From Undibacterium sp. (lineage in GTDB: Bacteria; Pseudomonadota; Gammaproteobacteria; Burkholderiales; Burkholderiaceae_D), in assembly GCF_030651495.1 (NCBI RefSeq), contig NZ_JAUSFI010000066.1, positions 19,951 to 83,950 on the forward strand: a DNA stretch of 64,000 bases. The letters run 5' to 3'. The notes below the pieces were generated by a model. That model saw only the letters and a program-made list of their open reading frames with translations, did not search any database and was not told the origin of the DNA. Of the stretch, positions 1-9,681 are shown one piece after another. The translations under genes were made by a program, and so were the position numbers. The number at the start of each line of letters is the position of its first letter. Within the stretch, counting starts at the first letter, position 1.

Positions 1-714
1 ACGCAAAAAGACCTCGCGACTCGGCCGCGCATACAGGTGATGTATCCTCAATACGCCATGCAAACCGATACCGATCAACACCACACGCGCGCAGATATTG
101 GCATAGGCGGCACCGTCAAGGCGCAAGCCAAAGCCAAAAATAAACAGCGGATCAAGCACTGCCGTGGCCGCCGCCGCACCCAGGGTGACGTACATGGCAC
201 GCTTGGCATCGCCCATTGCGCGCAACAAGCCACTGAGGCACATGCCCAGCGCCAGCAGCGGAATAGACGGCAAAATCATGGCGCAAAAGCGCTGCGCCAG
301 CCGTGCCGTTTCGCCCCGTGCACCGAGCATTTCCAGCAGGCTTCCCAGCAGCGGATAAGTCGCTACGGCCAGCAGTGTACTGATGACTCCGATCAGGATC
401 AGCGCCGTGGCAGCCCATTGCCTGGCCGCGACATAGCCACCCGAGCCGATCGCGCGCGACACCAGTGCCGTGGCGGCAATCGACAGTCCGATGGCAATCG
501 AGGTATGAAAAAACAGCAAGGTACTGGCATAACCGACCGCCGCCGCCAGTTCTTGCTGGCCCAGCCGCGAAATATAAAACAGGTTCAACACATCGACCAA
601 AAACACGGCAATCAAGCCGATAGAGCTAGTTGCAGTCATGGTGACCACATGACGCATGGTGGAGCCTTGGAGAAACTTACCGATGATCGCTTGATGGGTG
701 GCCATGCTTCTCAT
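1..714 (-). CDS. MATE-family multidrug/toxin exporter, C-terminus beyond window
   Basis: The minus strand is open from about 714 to base 1 and continues off the window, so only the N-terminal ~238 residues are present. The protein begins MRSMATHQAIIGKFLQGS; ATG at 705 is an equally possible start. It is strongly hydrophobic, with segments such as SIGLIAVFLVDVLNLFYI and the family-like stretches LGQQELAAAVGYAST and SGLLRAMGDAKRAMYVTLG. This matches the first half of MATE (NorM/DinF-like) antiporters, which export cationic drugs or metabolites across the inner membrane using Na+ or H+. The substrate cannot be read from sequence. An 801-bp plus-strand frame covers the same bases but is compositional shadow. 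Confidence 0.85.
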   Translation of the reverse strand, partial: MRSMATHQAIIGKFLQGSTMRHVVTMTATSSIGLIAVFLVDVLNLFYISRLGQQELAAAVGYASTLLFFHTSIAIGLSIAATALVSRAIGSGGYVAARQWAATALILIGVISTLLAVATYPLLGSLLEMLGARGETARLAQRFCAMILPSIPLLALGMCLSGLLRAMGDAKRAMYVTLGAAAATAVLDPLFIFGFGLRLDGAAYANICARVVLIGIGLHGVLRIHHLYARPSREVFLR

Positions 715-842
715 TTCAGGGTGAGCCGCGCTACCGTTGCGCGGGATTGGACAAAAGTGCAGCCGCTATTTTCACCGCATTTATCATTTCCCGCTGAAAA
801 TGATTTGGCACTGGGTTTGACGTTATACGAATTTTAAAATGA

Positions 843-918
843 CATAGGCCCAGGACGCATAGCCCATGCGGCTTAGCGAGCAGGCAGGCTGGAAACCCGC
901 AGGGGATATGCGTGAGCG
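843..918. repeat. Dispersed palindromic repeat, copy 1
   Basis: Core at 856-912: a left arm CGCATAGCCCATGCGG and a right arm CCCGCAGGGGATATGCG face each other around a GC-rich centre. It lies between the divergent MATE and YitT genes. It is a somewhat decayed member of the eight-copy family found through the window. The remainder of the 389-bp gap 715-1103 shows no convincing gene. Confidence 0.7.
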
Positions 919-1103
919 AAGGGGCGATAGAAAATCTTAAAATAGTCCGAATATTCTCTCGAAATCAGCCCGATTTGATACGCATCAACAAACCCAGCGC
1001 TAACTGTTCCCGCCACCGTTTTGCGTCAGCGCTCTGGCTTACAATTCGCGCATTGGTGCCGATTGCGCCAACGATATTCGCTCACCGATAGACTTACGCC
1101 ACC

Positions 1104-1718
1104 ATGACCACTGCCACGCCCGCTAGCGCTCCCCACAGCTTGTTTGAAGACATACTGGCAATTTTGACCGGCACCCTGTTTGTCTCGCTGGGAGTGGCGA
1201 TGTTTAATCAGGTTGGCTTGCTGACGGGCGGTACGGCGGGTCTGGCTTTTCTGGTTCACTATCGCACCGGCTTGTCTTTTGGCCTGGTGTTCTTTTTGAT
1301 CAATTTGCCGTTTTACTGGCTGGCATGGCGTCGTATGGGATGGCGGTTTACGCTGAAAACCTTTTGCGCGGTAGCGCTGGTGTCGGTGATGTCTGGCTTG
1401 CATCCGAAACTCATACAGTTAAGCGCGCTGACGCCATTTTATGTTGCCATCATCGGCGGCTTGCTGATGGGCGTGGGGTTTATCGTCCTGTTTCGCCATC
1501 AGGCCAGCCTGGGTGGCATCAATATTCTGGCGCTGTATCTGCAAGACAAGCACGGCATCCGCGCCGGCAAGCTGCAAATGGGCATGGATGTGTTGATCGT
1601 GATGATGTCGCTGCTGGTGGTCAGCCCTACCGCATTACTGGCATCGATACTCGGTGCGGTGATGCTGAATCTGGCGATCGCGCTGAATCATCGGCCTGGC
1701 CGCTATATGGCGATGTAA
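1104..1718 (+). CDS. YitT/DUF161-type integral membrane protein
   Basis: A 204-residue protein that is almost entirely hydrophobic, with five or six predicted membrane spans. Recognisable family stretches are VAMFNQVGLLTGGTAGLAFL near residues 32-51 and HQASLGGINILALYLQ near 133-148; the GGTAGLA and GGINILA glycine-rich motifs are typical of the YitT (DUF161) family. Typical YitT proteins carry an extra C-terminal DUF2179 domain; this one ends at 204 residues, so it is the short, membrane-only form. The transported or sensed molecule is unknown. No clear Shine-Dalgarno precedes the ATG. The gene stands alone, 114 bp upstream of frmA on the same strand. Confidence 0.8.
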   Translation: MTTATPASAPHSLFEDILAILTGTLFVSLGVAMFNQVGLLTGGTAGLAFLVHYRTGLSFGLVFFLINLPFYWLAWRRMGWRFTLKTFCAVALVSVMSGLHPKLIQLSALTPFYVAIIGGLLMGVGFIVLFRHQASLGGINILALYLQDKHGIRAGKLQMGMDVLIVMMSLLVVSPTALLASILGAVMLNLAIALNHRPGRYMAM

Positions 1719-1832
1719 AAGAAAATTCTGAGCGCGAATGTGGCCGGGGGTTTTCGCTTTTTATTTCCTCCGGCAATAAGTGCCCATATCAGAGATAATG
1801 CCTTTCTATTATTGACCAATGAAAAGGCTCCC

Positions 1833-2939
1833 ATGAAAACCAAAGCCGCAGTCGCCTGGAAAGCCGGCGCCCCACTGACGATAGAAGAAGTTGATCTGCA
1901 AGGCCCGCAGGCCGGTGAAGTGCTGATTGAGATCAAAGCTACTGGCATTTGCCATACCGATTATTACACTTTGTCGGGCGCTGATCCTGAAGGCTTGTTC
2001 CCGGCAATTTTAGGCCATGAAGGCGCAGGCATCGTGGTCGATACCGGCCCCGGCGTGACCAGCTTGCGTCAGGGCGATCATGTGATTCCGCTGTACACCC
2101 CAGAATGCCGCCAGTGCAAATACTGCCTGTCGCGCAAGACCAATCTGTGCCAGGCGATACGTTCTACCCAAGGGCGCGGCCTGATGCCCGATGCGACGTC
2201 ACGCTTCTCCCTGGATGGCAAACCCTTATTCCATTACATGGGTACCTCGACGTTTTCCAACTACATTGTGGTACCGGAAATCGCGGTCGCTAAAGTGCGT
2301 GATGATGCGCCTTTTGACAAAATTTGCTATATCGGCTGTGGCGTGACTACCGGCGTCGGCGCCGTCGTCTTCAGCGCCAAGGTCGAAGCCGGCGCCAATG
2401 TGGTGGTGTTTGGTCTCGGTGGCATCGGCCTGAACGTGATCCAGGCCGCCAAAATGGTGGGGGCCGACAAGATTATCGGCGTCGATATCAACCCTCGGCG
2501 CGAAGCCATGGCACGCAAATTCGGCATGACGCATTTCATCAATCCGACGCAGGTAGAAAACGTGGTGGATCACATCGTCCAGCTGACCGATGGCGGCGCC
2601 GACTATTCGTTTGAATGCATAGGCAATACCAAGGTAATGCGCCAGGCACTGGAATGCTGCCATAAAGGCTGGGGCCAATCTTTCATCATCGGCGTGGCCG
2701 AAGCCGGTGCAGAAATCAGCACCCGCCCGTTCCAGCTGGTCACCGGACGCGAATGGAAAGGCTCTGCTTTCGGCGGCGCACGCGGGCGCACCGATGTACC
2801 CAAAATCGTCGACTGGTATATGGAAGGCAAACTCAATATCGACGATCTGATTACGCATCGCTTGCCGCTGGAACGCATCAATGAAGGCTTTGATCTAATG
2901 AAGAGCGGCGAATCGATACGCTCGGTGGTGTTGTTCTGA
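1833..2939 (+). CDS. frmA: S-(hydroxymethyl)glutathione dehydrogenase (class III alcohol dehydrogenase)
   Basis: Oxidises S-hydroxymethylglutathione, the spontaneous adduct of formaldehyde and glutathione, to S-formylglutathione with NAD+. The 368-residue protein has the zinc-ADH plan: catalytic-zinc residues in GICHTDYY and GHEGAG, the four-cysteine structural zinc lobe (CRQCKYC...NLC), and the Rossmann motif [20 protein letters not shown]. The ATG at 1833 was chosen because GAAAAGG lies just upstream and the protein then starts [15 protein letters not shown] as in the family; the frame stays open upstream to 1740, but that part is not family-like. The stop overlaps the start of the next gene (TGATG), so the pair is translationally coupled and forms the standard formaldehyde detoxification operon. 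No adjacent FrmR-type repressor is seen. Confidence 0.96.
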   Translation: MKTKAAVAWKAGAPLTIEEVDLQGPQAGEVLIEIKATGICHTDYYTLSGADPEGLFPAILGHEGAGIVVDTGPGVTSLRQGDHVIPLYTPECRQCKYCLSRKTNLCQAIRSTQGRGLMPDATSRFSLDGKPLFHYMGTSTFSNYIVVPEIAVAKVRDDAPFDKICYIGCGVTTGVGAVVFSAKVEAGANVVVFGLGGIGLNVIQAAKMVGADKIIGVDINPRREAMARKFGMTHFINPTQVENVVDHIVQLTDGGADYSFECIGNTKVMRQALECCHKGWGQSFIIGVAEAGAEISTRPFQLVTGREWKGSAFGGARGRTDVPKIVDWYMEGKLNIDDLITHRLPLERINEGFDLMKSGESIRSVVLF

Positions 2940-3793
2940 TGTCGCCCCCCGAGCTACTCAGCGAGCATCGCTGCCACGGTGGCTCACAGCGTTTCTACCG
3001 CCATGCGTCCCAAGAAATCGGCCTGCCCATGCGTTTTTCGGTGTATCTGCCGCCGCAGGCGCTGGCCGGTACAGTTTGCCCCGCCATTCTGTATTTGGCT
3101 GGGCTGACCTGCACCGAAGAAACCTTCATGATCAAAGCCGGAGCGCAAGCGGTTGCCGCACGCGAAGGCTTGATTTTGATCGCGCCCGACACCAGCCCGC
3201 GCGGTGCCAACTTGCCCGGCGACAGCGACGCCTGGGATTTTGGCGTCGGTGCCGGCTTTTATCTGGATGCAACGCAGCAACCCTGGAGCCGCCACTATCG
3301 CATGCACAGTTATCTGGTTGATGAGCTGATACCCCTGCTGAAAGTTACATTGCCGCTAGATGCACGGCGCATCGGCATCATGGGGCATTCTATGGGCGGG
3401 CATGGCGCGCTGGTGCTGGCGTTGCGCCATCCCAGCTTGTTTGCAAGCGTATCTGCGTTTGCGCCTATCGCCGCACCGATGCAAAGTCCGTGGGGCCGCA
3501 AGGCATTTACCGGCTACCTTGGCGCCGATGAAAACAGCTGGCGCGACTACGATGCCACGGCATTAATGCAGGCGCAAACCGAGGCACCGTATCCGCATGG
3601 CATCTTGATTGACCAGGGTTTGGCCGACCAGTTTTTGGCGGAACAATTGCATCCGGCCTTGTTTGCCGCCGCTTGCTCCGGCGTCCAGCAAGTCTTAAAT
3701 TTACGTCAACATGCGGGTTATGACCATGGTTATTATTTTATTACCAGTTTTATAGAAGACCATTTGATGCATCATAAAAATCAGCTGGTATGA
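2939..3793 (+). CDS. frmB: S-formylglutathione hydrolase
   Basis: Hydrolyses S-formylglutathione to formate and glutathione, the step after FrmA. The 284-residue alpha/beta hydrolase of the esterase D family has the nucleophile elbow GIMGHSMGGHGA with Ser151, the N-terminal family signature YLAGLTCTEETF near 52-63, and a C-terminal HAGYDHGYYFI containing the catalytic His. Its ATG shares a base with the frmA stop. Length fits the family (about 275-285). The symbol fghA is equally used. Confidence 0.95.
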   Translation: MSPPELLSEHRCHGGSQRFYRHASQEIGLPMRFSVYLPPQALAGTVCPAILYLAGLTCTEETFMIKAGAQAVAAREGLILIAPDTSPRGANLPGDSDAWDFGVGAGFYLDATQQPWSRHYRMHSYLVDELIPLLKVTLPLDARRIGIMGHSMGGHGALVLALRHPSLFASVSAFAPIAAPMQSPWGRKAFTGYLGADENSWRDYDATALMQAQTEAPYPHGILIDQGLADQFLAEQLHPALFAAACSGVQQVLNLRQHAGYDHGYYFITSFIEDHLMHHKNQLV

Positions 3794-4007
3794 CAGCTTA
3801 GATAACAACTTGTATTACAACTGAGATCTAGTATTTTTTTGATAAATATACGGTATTTACAGGCACATCAAGCTGTGTAAGCGCCTACTTACAACATTCA
3901 AAAATGTACGCTAATTCAGCCCGGCACTGGCGCCAAGCCGGACAAAATTGTGTAAAATTGAGCGACAGGGTCGCGCCTCGCGCCCACCTCCATAAGAAAG
4001 TAATACG

Positions 4008-5132
4008 ATGAGCAAAGTAGTCATCAGCGGCACCGGTCTGTTTACCCCACCCAACTCGATTTCGAACGAAGAGCTGATCGCCAGCTTTAACGCGTATGTC
4101 GCGCAATTTAATGTCCAAAACGCCGGCGCGATTGCCGACGGCAGCGTCACCGCCCTGGAAGCATCGAGCGTCGAATTCATCGAAAAAGTCTCCGGCATCA
4201 AATCGCGCTTTGTGATGGAAAAGCAAGGCATCCTGGACATCAACCGCATGGTACCGCGCATCCCCGAGCGCAGCGATGATGAACCGTCGGTCATGTGTGA
4301 AATGGCCGTCGCCGCTTCTCTGCAGGCACTAGAACGCGCCGGCCGTACTGCGGCCGATGTGGATGCCGTGATCGTCGCCTGCAGCAACCTGCAACGCGCT
4401 TACCCGGCGATTGCGGTCGAAGTACAAAGTGCACTCGGCATCGACGGTTATGGTTTTGATATGAACGTGGCCTGCTCCTCTGCCACCTTCGGCATTCAGG
4501 CGGCCGTCAGCGCCATCCTGAGCGGCCAAGCGCGCGCCGTGTTAGTCGTCAGCCCAGAAGTCACCAGCGGCCACCTGAACTGGCGCGACCGCGACAGCCA
4601 CTTCATTTTTGGCGATGCCTGTACTGCGATATTATTAGAGCGCGCCGATCTGGCTACCTCCAAGCATCAGTTTGAAATCCTCAACGTCAAACTCAAAACC
4701 CAATTCTCCAACAACATCCGTAACAATTTCGGCTTCTTGAATCGCGCCGATGAATCCGGCATAGGCAAGCCCGACAAGCTGTTCCGCCAGCAAGGTCGCA
4801 AAGTATTCAAAGACGTCTGCCCGATGGCTGCCGCGATGATCACGTCGACCGCACAAGCGGCCGACATCGCCATCCCCGACATCAAGCGTTTCTGGCTGCA
4901 TCAGGCCAATCTGAACATGAACCTGCTGATTGCTCGCATGATACTGGGGCGCGATGCCACGCCAGAAGAATCGCCAACGATTTTAGATACGTATGCCAAC
5001 ACCTCATCGGCGGGCTCCATCATCGCTTTCCATAAAAATCAGGAAGACCTGGCCACAGGCGCAGTCGGCGTAATCTGCTCGTTTGGCGCGGGGTATTCGA
5101 TTGGTTGCGTGGTGGTGAAAAAGCTGGGCTAG
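4008..5132 (+). CDS. 3-oxoacyl-ACP synthase III-like condensing enzyme (FabH family)
   Basis: A 374-residue thiolase-fold enzyme of the KAS III type, which joins an acyl-CoA or acyl-ACP starter to malonyl-ACP. The catalytic triad can be seen: Cys156 in NVACSSATF, His in [11 protein letters not shown] and Asn in [10 protein letters not shown]. It is about 50 residues longer than the housekeeping FabH (around 320), with an insertion between the N-terminal strand and the active-site Cys (residues about 25-95). It belongs to the longer FabH-like subgroup often annotated simply as beta-ketoacyl-ACP synthase III. No other fatty acid or polyketide genes are nearby, so the pathway is not defined; it may supply a fatty acid primer or a specialised lipid. 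Monocistronic, ending at a strong terminator. Confidence 0.85.
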   Translation: MSKVVISGTGLFTPPNSISNEELIASFNAYVAQFNVQNAGAIADGSVTALEASSVEFIEKVSGIKSRFVMEKQGILDINRMVPRIPERSDDEPSVMCEMAVAASLQALERAGRTAADVDAVIVACSNLQRAYPAIAVEVQSALGIDGYGFDMNVACSSATFGIQAAVSAILSGQARAVLVVSPEVTSGHLNWRDRDSHFIFGDACTAILLERADLATSKHQFEILNVKLKTQFSNNIRNNFGFLNRADESGIGKPDKLFRQQGRKVFKDVCPMAAAMITSTAQAADIAIPDIKRFWLHQANLNMNLLIARMILGRDATPEESPTILDTYANTSSAGSIIAFHKNQEDLATGAVGVICSFGAGYSIGCVVVKKLG

Positions 5133-5141
5133 GATAAGCTT

Positions 5142-5177
5142 GCATTAGCCTTGGCCGGATTCGGCTGATGCTAATGC
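5142..5177. other. Nested hairpin downstream of the KAS III-like gene
   Basis: Arms GCATTAGC (5142-5149) and GCTAATGC (5170-5177) are perfect complements, and the loop contains a second stem GCCG-GATT-CGGC. It lies only 9 bp after the stop of the synthase and just before the terminator at 5192, so it may protect the transcript's 3' end. It has no T-tract of its own. Confidence 0.55.
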
Positions 5178-5191
5178 GCGGCAAGTTCGGC

Positions 5192-5221
5192 AAAAAAGGT
5201 CGCCTACAGCGACCTTTTTTT
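5192..5221. terminator. Strong bidirectional Rho-independent terminator
   Basis: Stem AAAAAAGGTCGC / GCGACCTTTTTT with loop CTACA, A-run on one side and T-run on the other. It sits between the convergent KAS III-like gene and kup and can stop transcription from both sides. Confidence 0.9.
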
Positions 5222-5255
5222 ATGCCTGGCTGCCGTGTCAAAAAATTTAAAACAC

Positions 5256-5338
5256 GGCAGGCCCGTCACGCATATCCCATGCGGCCTGCAGAGGTGAGTG
5301 GCTGAAGAACCGCATGGAATATGCGCACCCAGCCTGCC
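5256..5338. repeat. Dispersed palindromic repeat, copy 2 (best conserved arms)
   Basis: Left arm CGCATATCCCATGCGG (5269-5284) and right arm CCGCATGGAATATGCG (5310-5325) are near-perfect complements. Outer arms GGCAGG (5256-5261) and CCTGCC (5333-5338) extend the palindrome. Each 15-mer arm is itself a CGCAT-N5-ATGCG hairpin. Lies 20 bp beyond the kup stop codon, between convergent genes. Confidence 0.8.
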
Positions 5339-5357
5339 CATTTTCAAAAAATAGATG

Positions 5358-7235
5358 TCAGATTTGTACCCGCGTACCCAGCTCTATCACGCAATTGTTT
5401 GGCAAGCGGAAGAAATCCACCACACTGCCGGAGTTGCGTGACATCAGGGCAAACAGGATTTCTCTCCAGTGCGTCATGCCGGTGCCTTTGGTCGGCACCA
5501 CGATTTCGCGGCTCAGGAAGTACGAACTTTCAAACAGGTTCAGCGCCAGGCCATGCGCGGCACACAGCTCCAGCGCTTTCGGGATATCGGGGGTATTTTT
5601 GAAACCGTAATTCACTTTCACTTTCCAGAATCCCGGGGCCAGCGGCTCGACTTGCACCCGCTCTTCAAACGGTACCCAAGGCACGTCGTGGAACACGACC
5701 GTCAAAATCAGATTGCGCTCATGCAGCACCTGGTTATGCTTGAGGTTATGCATCAGGGCCTGCGGCACGGTGTCCGGGTTGGCGACTGCATACACAGCAG
5801 TACGTGAAGCGCGCGGCATGCTGTCGGCGGACAAGGCTGTGATGAAAGGCAGCAGCTCCGGATCGTTGTGACGTATGCTGTCGATCAGCAGTTCACGGCC
5901 ACGGCGCCAGGTTGCCATCACCAAAAAGATCGCGCCGCCCATCGCCAGCGGAAACCAGCCACCCTGAAAAAACTTCAGCGAGCAAGACAGCACCAGCAAG
6001 ATGTCCAGCGTCAGGAAGACACCGGTAGCGCCCAGCGCCAGCGGCAGAGGGATTTTCCAGCCATGGCGGATCACGAAGAAAGTCAAAATCGTCGTGATCA
6101 GCATCGTCACCGTGACCGCGATCCCATACGCAGCCGCCATCGCAGAAGAATTACCAAAACCGACTACCGCCAATAACACACCGGCAAGCAATATCCAGTT
6201 TACGCCGGGCATGTAGATCTGGCCCATTTCCTTGGCGGAGGTAAAGTGCACTTGCATCCGTGGCAGCAAGCCCATTTGCATCGCTTGCTTGGTCATCGAA
6301 TAGGCGCCGGAGATCACCGCCTGCGACGCGATCACGGTAGCCACCGTCGCTAGCATGACGGCAGGAATCAGCAAACTCTGCGGGAACAGATGAAAAAACG
6401 GGTTTTCGATGGCGGAAGGATCGCGCATCAGCAATGCGCCCTGCCCCATGTAGTTAATCGCCAGAGCGGGCAACACCATACCCGCCCAAGCGAGTTGTAT
6501 CGGCCGTTTGCCAAAATGCCCCATATCGGCATACAGCGCTTCGGCACCGGTAAACGCCAGCACGATGGCACCCACCACGACAAAAATATGCCAGCCCTGT
6601 GAGGTTAAAAAACGTAGCGCATTGAGTGGATTGAGTGCCGCCAAGATCGCCGGCTGCCGGATAATTTCCATCATCCCCGTCACCGCCAGCACGCCAAACC
6701 ACAGCACGATCACTGGCCCAAACAGTTTGCCGACCACGGCCGTGCCATAGCGCTGCATCGCAAACAGAGCGATCAAAACGGTGATCGAGATTGGCAACAC
6801 ATAAGGTTTAAACCCGAGCGAAACCACTTCCAGCCCCTCGACCGCACTGAGTACAGAAATCGCCGGAGTGATGATGCTATCGCCGTAAAACAAGGCGGCG
6901 CCAAACACGCCGGTCAGCAACAAGATCACGCGGCGCGGCCCGGTAGTGCCGGCCGCCTTGGCCGCCAGTGCGGTCAGCGCCATGATGCCGCCTTCGCCAC
7001 GGTTATCGGCACGCAAGATCAGCAACACGTATTTGAGCGTGACTACCATCATCAGGCCCCAGAAAATCACCGAGACCGCGCCGATCAGGTGGCTCGCATC
7101 CAGCGGTACGCCGATGGCCGGACTAAATACCTCTTTCATGGTGTACAAGGGGCTGGTACCGATGTCGCCATACACGACGCCCAACGCTCCCAGGGTCAGT
7201 GCGGCGACGCTTTCGCGACTAGAATTTTTACTCAT
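5358..7235 (-). CDS. kup: Kup low-affinity potassium/proton symporter
   Basis: Imports K+ together with H+ across the inner membrane. The 625-residue protein has the Kup/HAK/KT architecture: an N-terminal core of about 12 membrane spans starting [18 protein letters not shown] (signature GDIGTSPLY) and [12 protein letters not shown], then a hydrophilic C-terminal domain from about residue 450. Length is typical (E. coli 622). It follows kdpE on the same strand after a 108-bp gap, so the KdpD/KdpE-like pair probably regulates or is co-transcribed with it. That differs from the classical link of KdpDE with the KdpFABC ATPase, which is absent here. Confidence 0.95.
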   Translation of the reverse strand: MSKNSSRESVAALTLGALGVVYGDIGTSPLYTMKEVFSPAIGVPLDASHLIGAVSVIFWGLMMVVTLKYVLLILRADNRGEGGIMALTALAAKAAGTTGPRRVILLLTGVFGAALFYGDSIITPAISVLSAVEGLEVVSLGFKPYVLPISITVLIALFAMQRYGTAVVGKLFGPVIVLWFGVLAVTGMMEIIRQPAILAALNPLNALRFLTSQGWHIFVVVGAIVLAFTGAEALYADMGHFGKRPIQLAWAGMVLPALAINYMGQGALLMRDPSAIENPFFHLFPQSLLIPAVMLATVATVIASQAVISGAYSMTKQAMQMGLLPRMQVHFTSAKEMGQIYMPGVNWILLAGVLLAVVGFGNSSAMAAAYGIAVTVTMLITTILTFFVIRHGWKIPLPLALGATGVFLTLDILLVLSCSLKFFQGGWFPLAMGGAIFLVMATWRRGRELLIDSIRHNDPELLPFITALSADSMPRASRTAVYAVANPDTVPQALMHNLKHNQVLHERNLILTVVFHDVPWVPFEERVQVEPLAPGFWKVKVNYGFKNTPDIPKALELCAAHGLALNLFESSYFLSREIVVPTKGTGMTHWREILFALMSRNSGSVVDFFRLPNNCVIELGTRVQI

Positions 7236-7343
7236 GATGATCTAAAAAGGTGGAACAGGTTGTCACTATCCTGCCCGGCGCATTAGGAAAGCATAAGGAA
7301 AAATGAAATTGCGTGAAAATCGTGCGAAATTTATCGTGCGTAA

Positions 7344-8030
7344 CTACGCCGCCGCCAAACGATAACCGACACCGGTCTCGGTCAGCAGATAGCGCGGCTC
7401 GGCCGGATTGTCTTCGATTTTTGCGCGCAATTGCGCCATATACAGGCGCAAATAATGGGTATGCTCAATGAATTCATCGCCCCAGACATCGGCCAGCAAT
7501 TGCCGGTGCGTCACCACCTTGCCGCTGCTGCGTACCAGCCGTGCCAGCAAGTTGAATTCGGTCTTGGTCAGATGCAGCTGCGCGCCCTTGCGCTGTACCA
7601 AACGCGCATTCAGGTCGACGCGCAAATCATCCAGCGCATACTCGGTCACGGCCGCCGCCAGCGTGGTGCCACGGTGGCGCAAGGCGACGCGGATACGCGC
7701 CAGCAGTTCGCCTACGCTAAACGGCTTGGTCAGGTAATCGTCAGCCCCGGCGTCAAGCAACTGGATTTTTTGCGCCTCCTGGTGCCTGGCCGACACCACC
7801 AGAATCGGTAAACTGTGACGTTTGCGCACCTCGCGCACCAGATCGACGCCATCGCCATCGGGCAAACCCAAGTCCAGCACCATGACATCCGGCAAATCAT
7901 TTTTTAACAGCGCACTGGCTTCACTGAGCGACACCGCGGTCTGTACCGTAAAGCCTTCAACTGACAGCGAGGCGCGCATCAGCGCCCTGATCTCTTTGTC
8001 GTCTTCGACAATCAGCACACGCATGCTCAT
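7344..8030 (-). CDS. kdpE: KdpE-like OmpR-family response regulator
   Basis: A 228-residue two-domain regulator: REC domain with the acidic pocket IVEDD near residues 7-11, phospho-acceptor Asp53 in VMVLDLGLP and the lysine in DDYLTKPFSVGEL; then an OmpR/PhoB winged helix (LTKTEFNLLARLVRSSGKVVT, ending ETGVGYRL). The start is ATG 8030: its ATGA overlaps the stop of the upstream kinase, so the two are coupled. The frame is open further upstream, but that part is the kinase's other reading frame. Known KdpE proteins respond to K+ limitation; here the likely target is kup, 108 bp downstream (inference). Confidence 0.9.
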   Translation of the reverse strand: MSMRVLIVEDDKEIRALMRASLSVEGFTVQTAVSLSEASALLKNDLPDVMVLDLGLPDGDGVDLVREVRKRHSLPILVVSARHQEAQKIQLLDAGADDYLTKPFSVGELLARIRVALRHRGTTLAAAVTEYALDDLRVDLNARLVQRKGAQLHLTKTEFNLLARLVRSSGKVVTHRQLLADVWGDEFIEHTHYLRLYMAQLRAKIEDNPAEPRYLLTETGVGYRLAAA

Positions 8031-9577
8031 GGCAATTCTCCGGCCTGTTCTTCTACGGTACTGGGTTGCTGGAGATCGACTGGTAAGCTCAACGTAAAGC
8101 TGCTGCCGCCGCCAGTGCGGCGGCGCAAGACCAAGCTGCCGCCATGCACCTCTGCAATCGCGCGGCATACCGCCAAGCCCAAACCAGAACCACGCTGGCT
8201 GGTGCGATCGGCATGATCGCCGCGGGCATACGGCTCAAAAATACCGCGCTGATCCGCCTCAGAAATACCCGCACCGCGGTCTTTGACGGATACCAGCATC
8301 TGCTGTGCGCCGGCGTGAGTACTCATGCTGACCACCAGATGAATCGGTTGATCGGTATATTTCAGCGCATTGTCGAGCAGATTGGCGATCAATTGTGCGA
8401 TCAGTACCGGATCGACCTTCACCAGCGGCAAGCTCTCCGGCACGGTAGACCGAATGCGCCGGGCCGGATCGTACTGGCGCGTCCGTGCCAGCACGCTGCC
8501 GATGATCTCTTCCATCGATTCCCAGTCGCGTGCCAGCGTTTGTGTGGCATTCGACAGGCGCACCAGTTGCAGCGTGTTCTCGGTAATGGTCGACAAATGC
8601 GTGGCTTCGCTGACGATGCTGGCCAGCAAGCGCTGCTGTTCTGCCGGGCTAAGTTTGTCGCGCTGGAGTTGCAAGGCGGAAGCGGCACCGACCACGACCG
8701 CCAGCGGCGTGCGCAAATCATGTGAAATCGCGGCTAAAAATATCCCCTGCAATTGTTGCCGCTGCGCCTCACGCTGGGCCACCAGCATCTCTGCGCTCAG
8801 ACGCAGGCGCCACAGGGCCTGCGCCAGTATCGTGCATAAGGCGCTCGCATGCTCGCGTCCCGCGTCGTCATCGGCACCAACCGCTTGTATGCAGACGGCA
8901 CCGCTGATCTGCCCTCCCTGGCGCAGATCCCCCAGCGGCAGATACCAGGCATCCAGGTCAGACCAACGGCCAGTCCCGGCCCCCAGTACGGCAGACTCTT
9001 TCATGCAACAGAGCAAACCATCGCGCACCGAGGCGGCCAGTTCAGGCCCGCTATCAAGTTCGCCGTCGGCCCCGATCAGGCACAGCAGATTAGTGCCGGG
9101 AAAAGCATCGTCCAGCGCACGCTGCCCGAGTGCCTGCACATCGGGCGCCGTACTCGCATCGGATAAATCGATCGCCAGGCGCTGTAATTGGCTGGCGCGC
9201 CGCTCATTAAGATGCGCGATCTCGGTCTCACGGCGCATGCCGGAAGCCAGCCTGTTAATCACCAGCGCGACCACCAGCATCGTCAACAGGGCGATAAAAT
9301 TCTCAGATCGATCGACCTGAAAAGTCCAGCGCGGCGGGACAAAAAAGAAATTCAGTGTGGCCACAGCAGCGAAAGCACCAACGACCGAGGCGATCCAGCC
9401 CAGACGATATGAGGCAATAGCGACAGCCAGGACAAACAACATGGCCTGACTGGTCAGCGAGACATAATGGTCGAGCATGAAGGCACAGGCCGTTGCCGCA
9501 CCCAATAGCAATACGAGAAAAATACTATCTCTGGCAGCCTGGCCCGGTGAGGTGAATAATCGCGCTATTTTTATCAT
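8027..9577 (-). CDS. Short KdpD-like sensor histidine kinase lacking the N-terminal KdpD/USP domains
   Basis: 516 residues against about 895 for full KdpD. The protein opens directly with the DUF4118 four-helix membrane domain (SIFLVLLLGAATACAFML to MLVVALVINRL, residues about 18-110), followed by a GAF-like region, then HisKA with the phospho-acceptor His in FLAAISHDLRTPLAVV and an ATPase domain with N box (LIANLLDNALKYT), G1 (VKDRGAGIS) and G2 (QRGSGLGLAV). The ~390-residue cytoplasmic KdpD sensor and universal-stress-like domain is missing. There is no sign of it upstream, where the next gene is unrelated, so this is a compact variant, not a recent truncation. It overlaps kdpE by 4 bp. Confidence 0.88.
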   Translation of the reverse strand: MIKIARLFTSPGQAARDSIFLVLLLGAATACAFMLDHYVSLTSQAMLFVLAVAIASYRLGWIASVVGAFAAVATLNFFFVPPRWTFQVDRSENFIALLTMLVVALVINRLASGMRRETEIAHLNERRASQLQRLAIDLSDASTAPDVQALGQRALDDAFPGTNLLCLIGADGELDSGPELAASVRDGLLCCMKESAVLGAGTGRWSDLDAWYLPLGDLRQGGQISGAVCIQAVGADDDAGREHASALCTILAQALWRLRLSAEMLVAQREAQRQQLQGIFLAAISHDLRTPLAVVVGAASALQLQRDKLSPAEQQRLLASIVSEATHLSTITENTLQLVRLSNATQTLARDWESMEEIIGSVLARTRQYDPARRIRSTVPESLPLVKVDPVLIAQLIANLLDNALKYTDQPIHLVVSMSTHAGAQQMLVSVKDRGAGISEADQRGIFEPYARGDHADRTSQRGSGLGLAVCRAIAEVHGGSLVLRRRTGGGSSFTLSLPVDLQQPSTVEEQAGELP

Positions 9578-9681
9578 CTGCTGAGCGTACCACAGGCGAT
9601 ATTAGTATGACATTAGGATTGATTCGGCAAATGCGTCGATATGCGCAAAAAAAGAGCGCCCAAGGCAAAGTTAAACGAAGA

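Noticed and set aside
37..837. Long plus-strand open frame (266 codons)
   Set aside because: Opposite strand of the MATE gene; the protein is Gln/Arg/His-rich with no family features. Antisense shadow.
8370..9320. 316-codon plus-strand frame opposite the KdpD-like kinase
   Set aside because: Serine/arginine-rich antisense composition; the minus strand has a complete, motif-bearing kinase.
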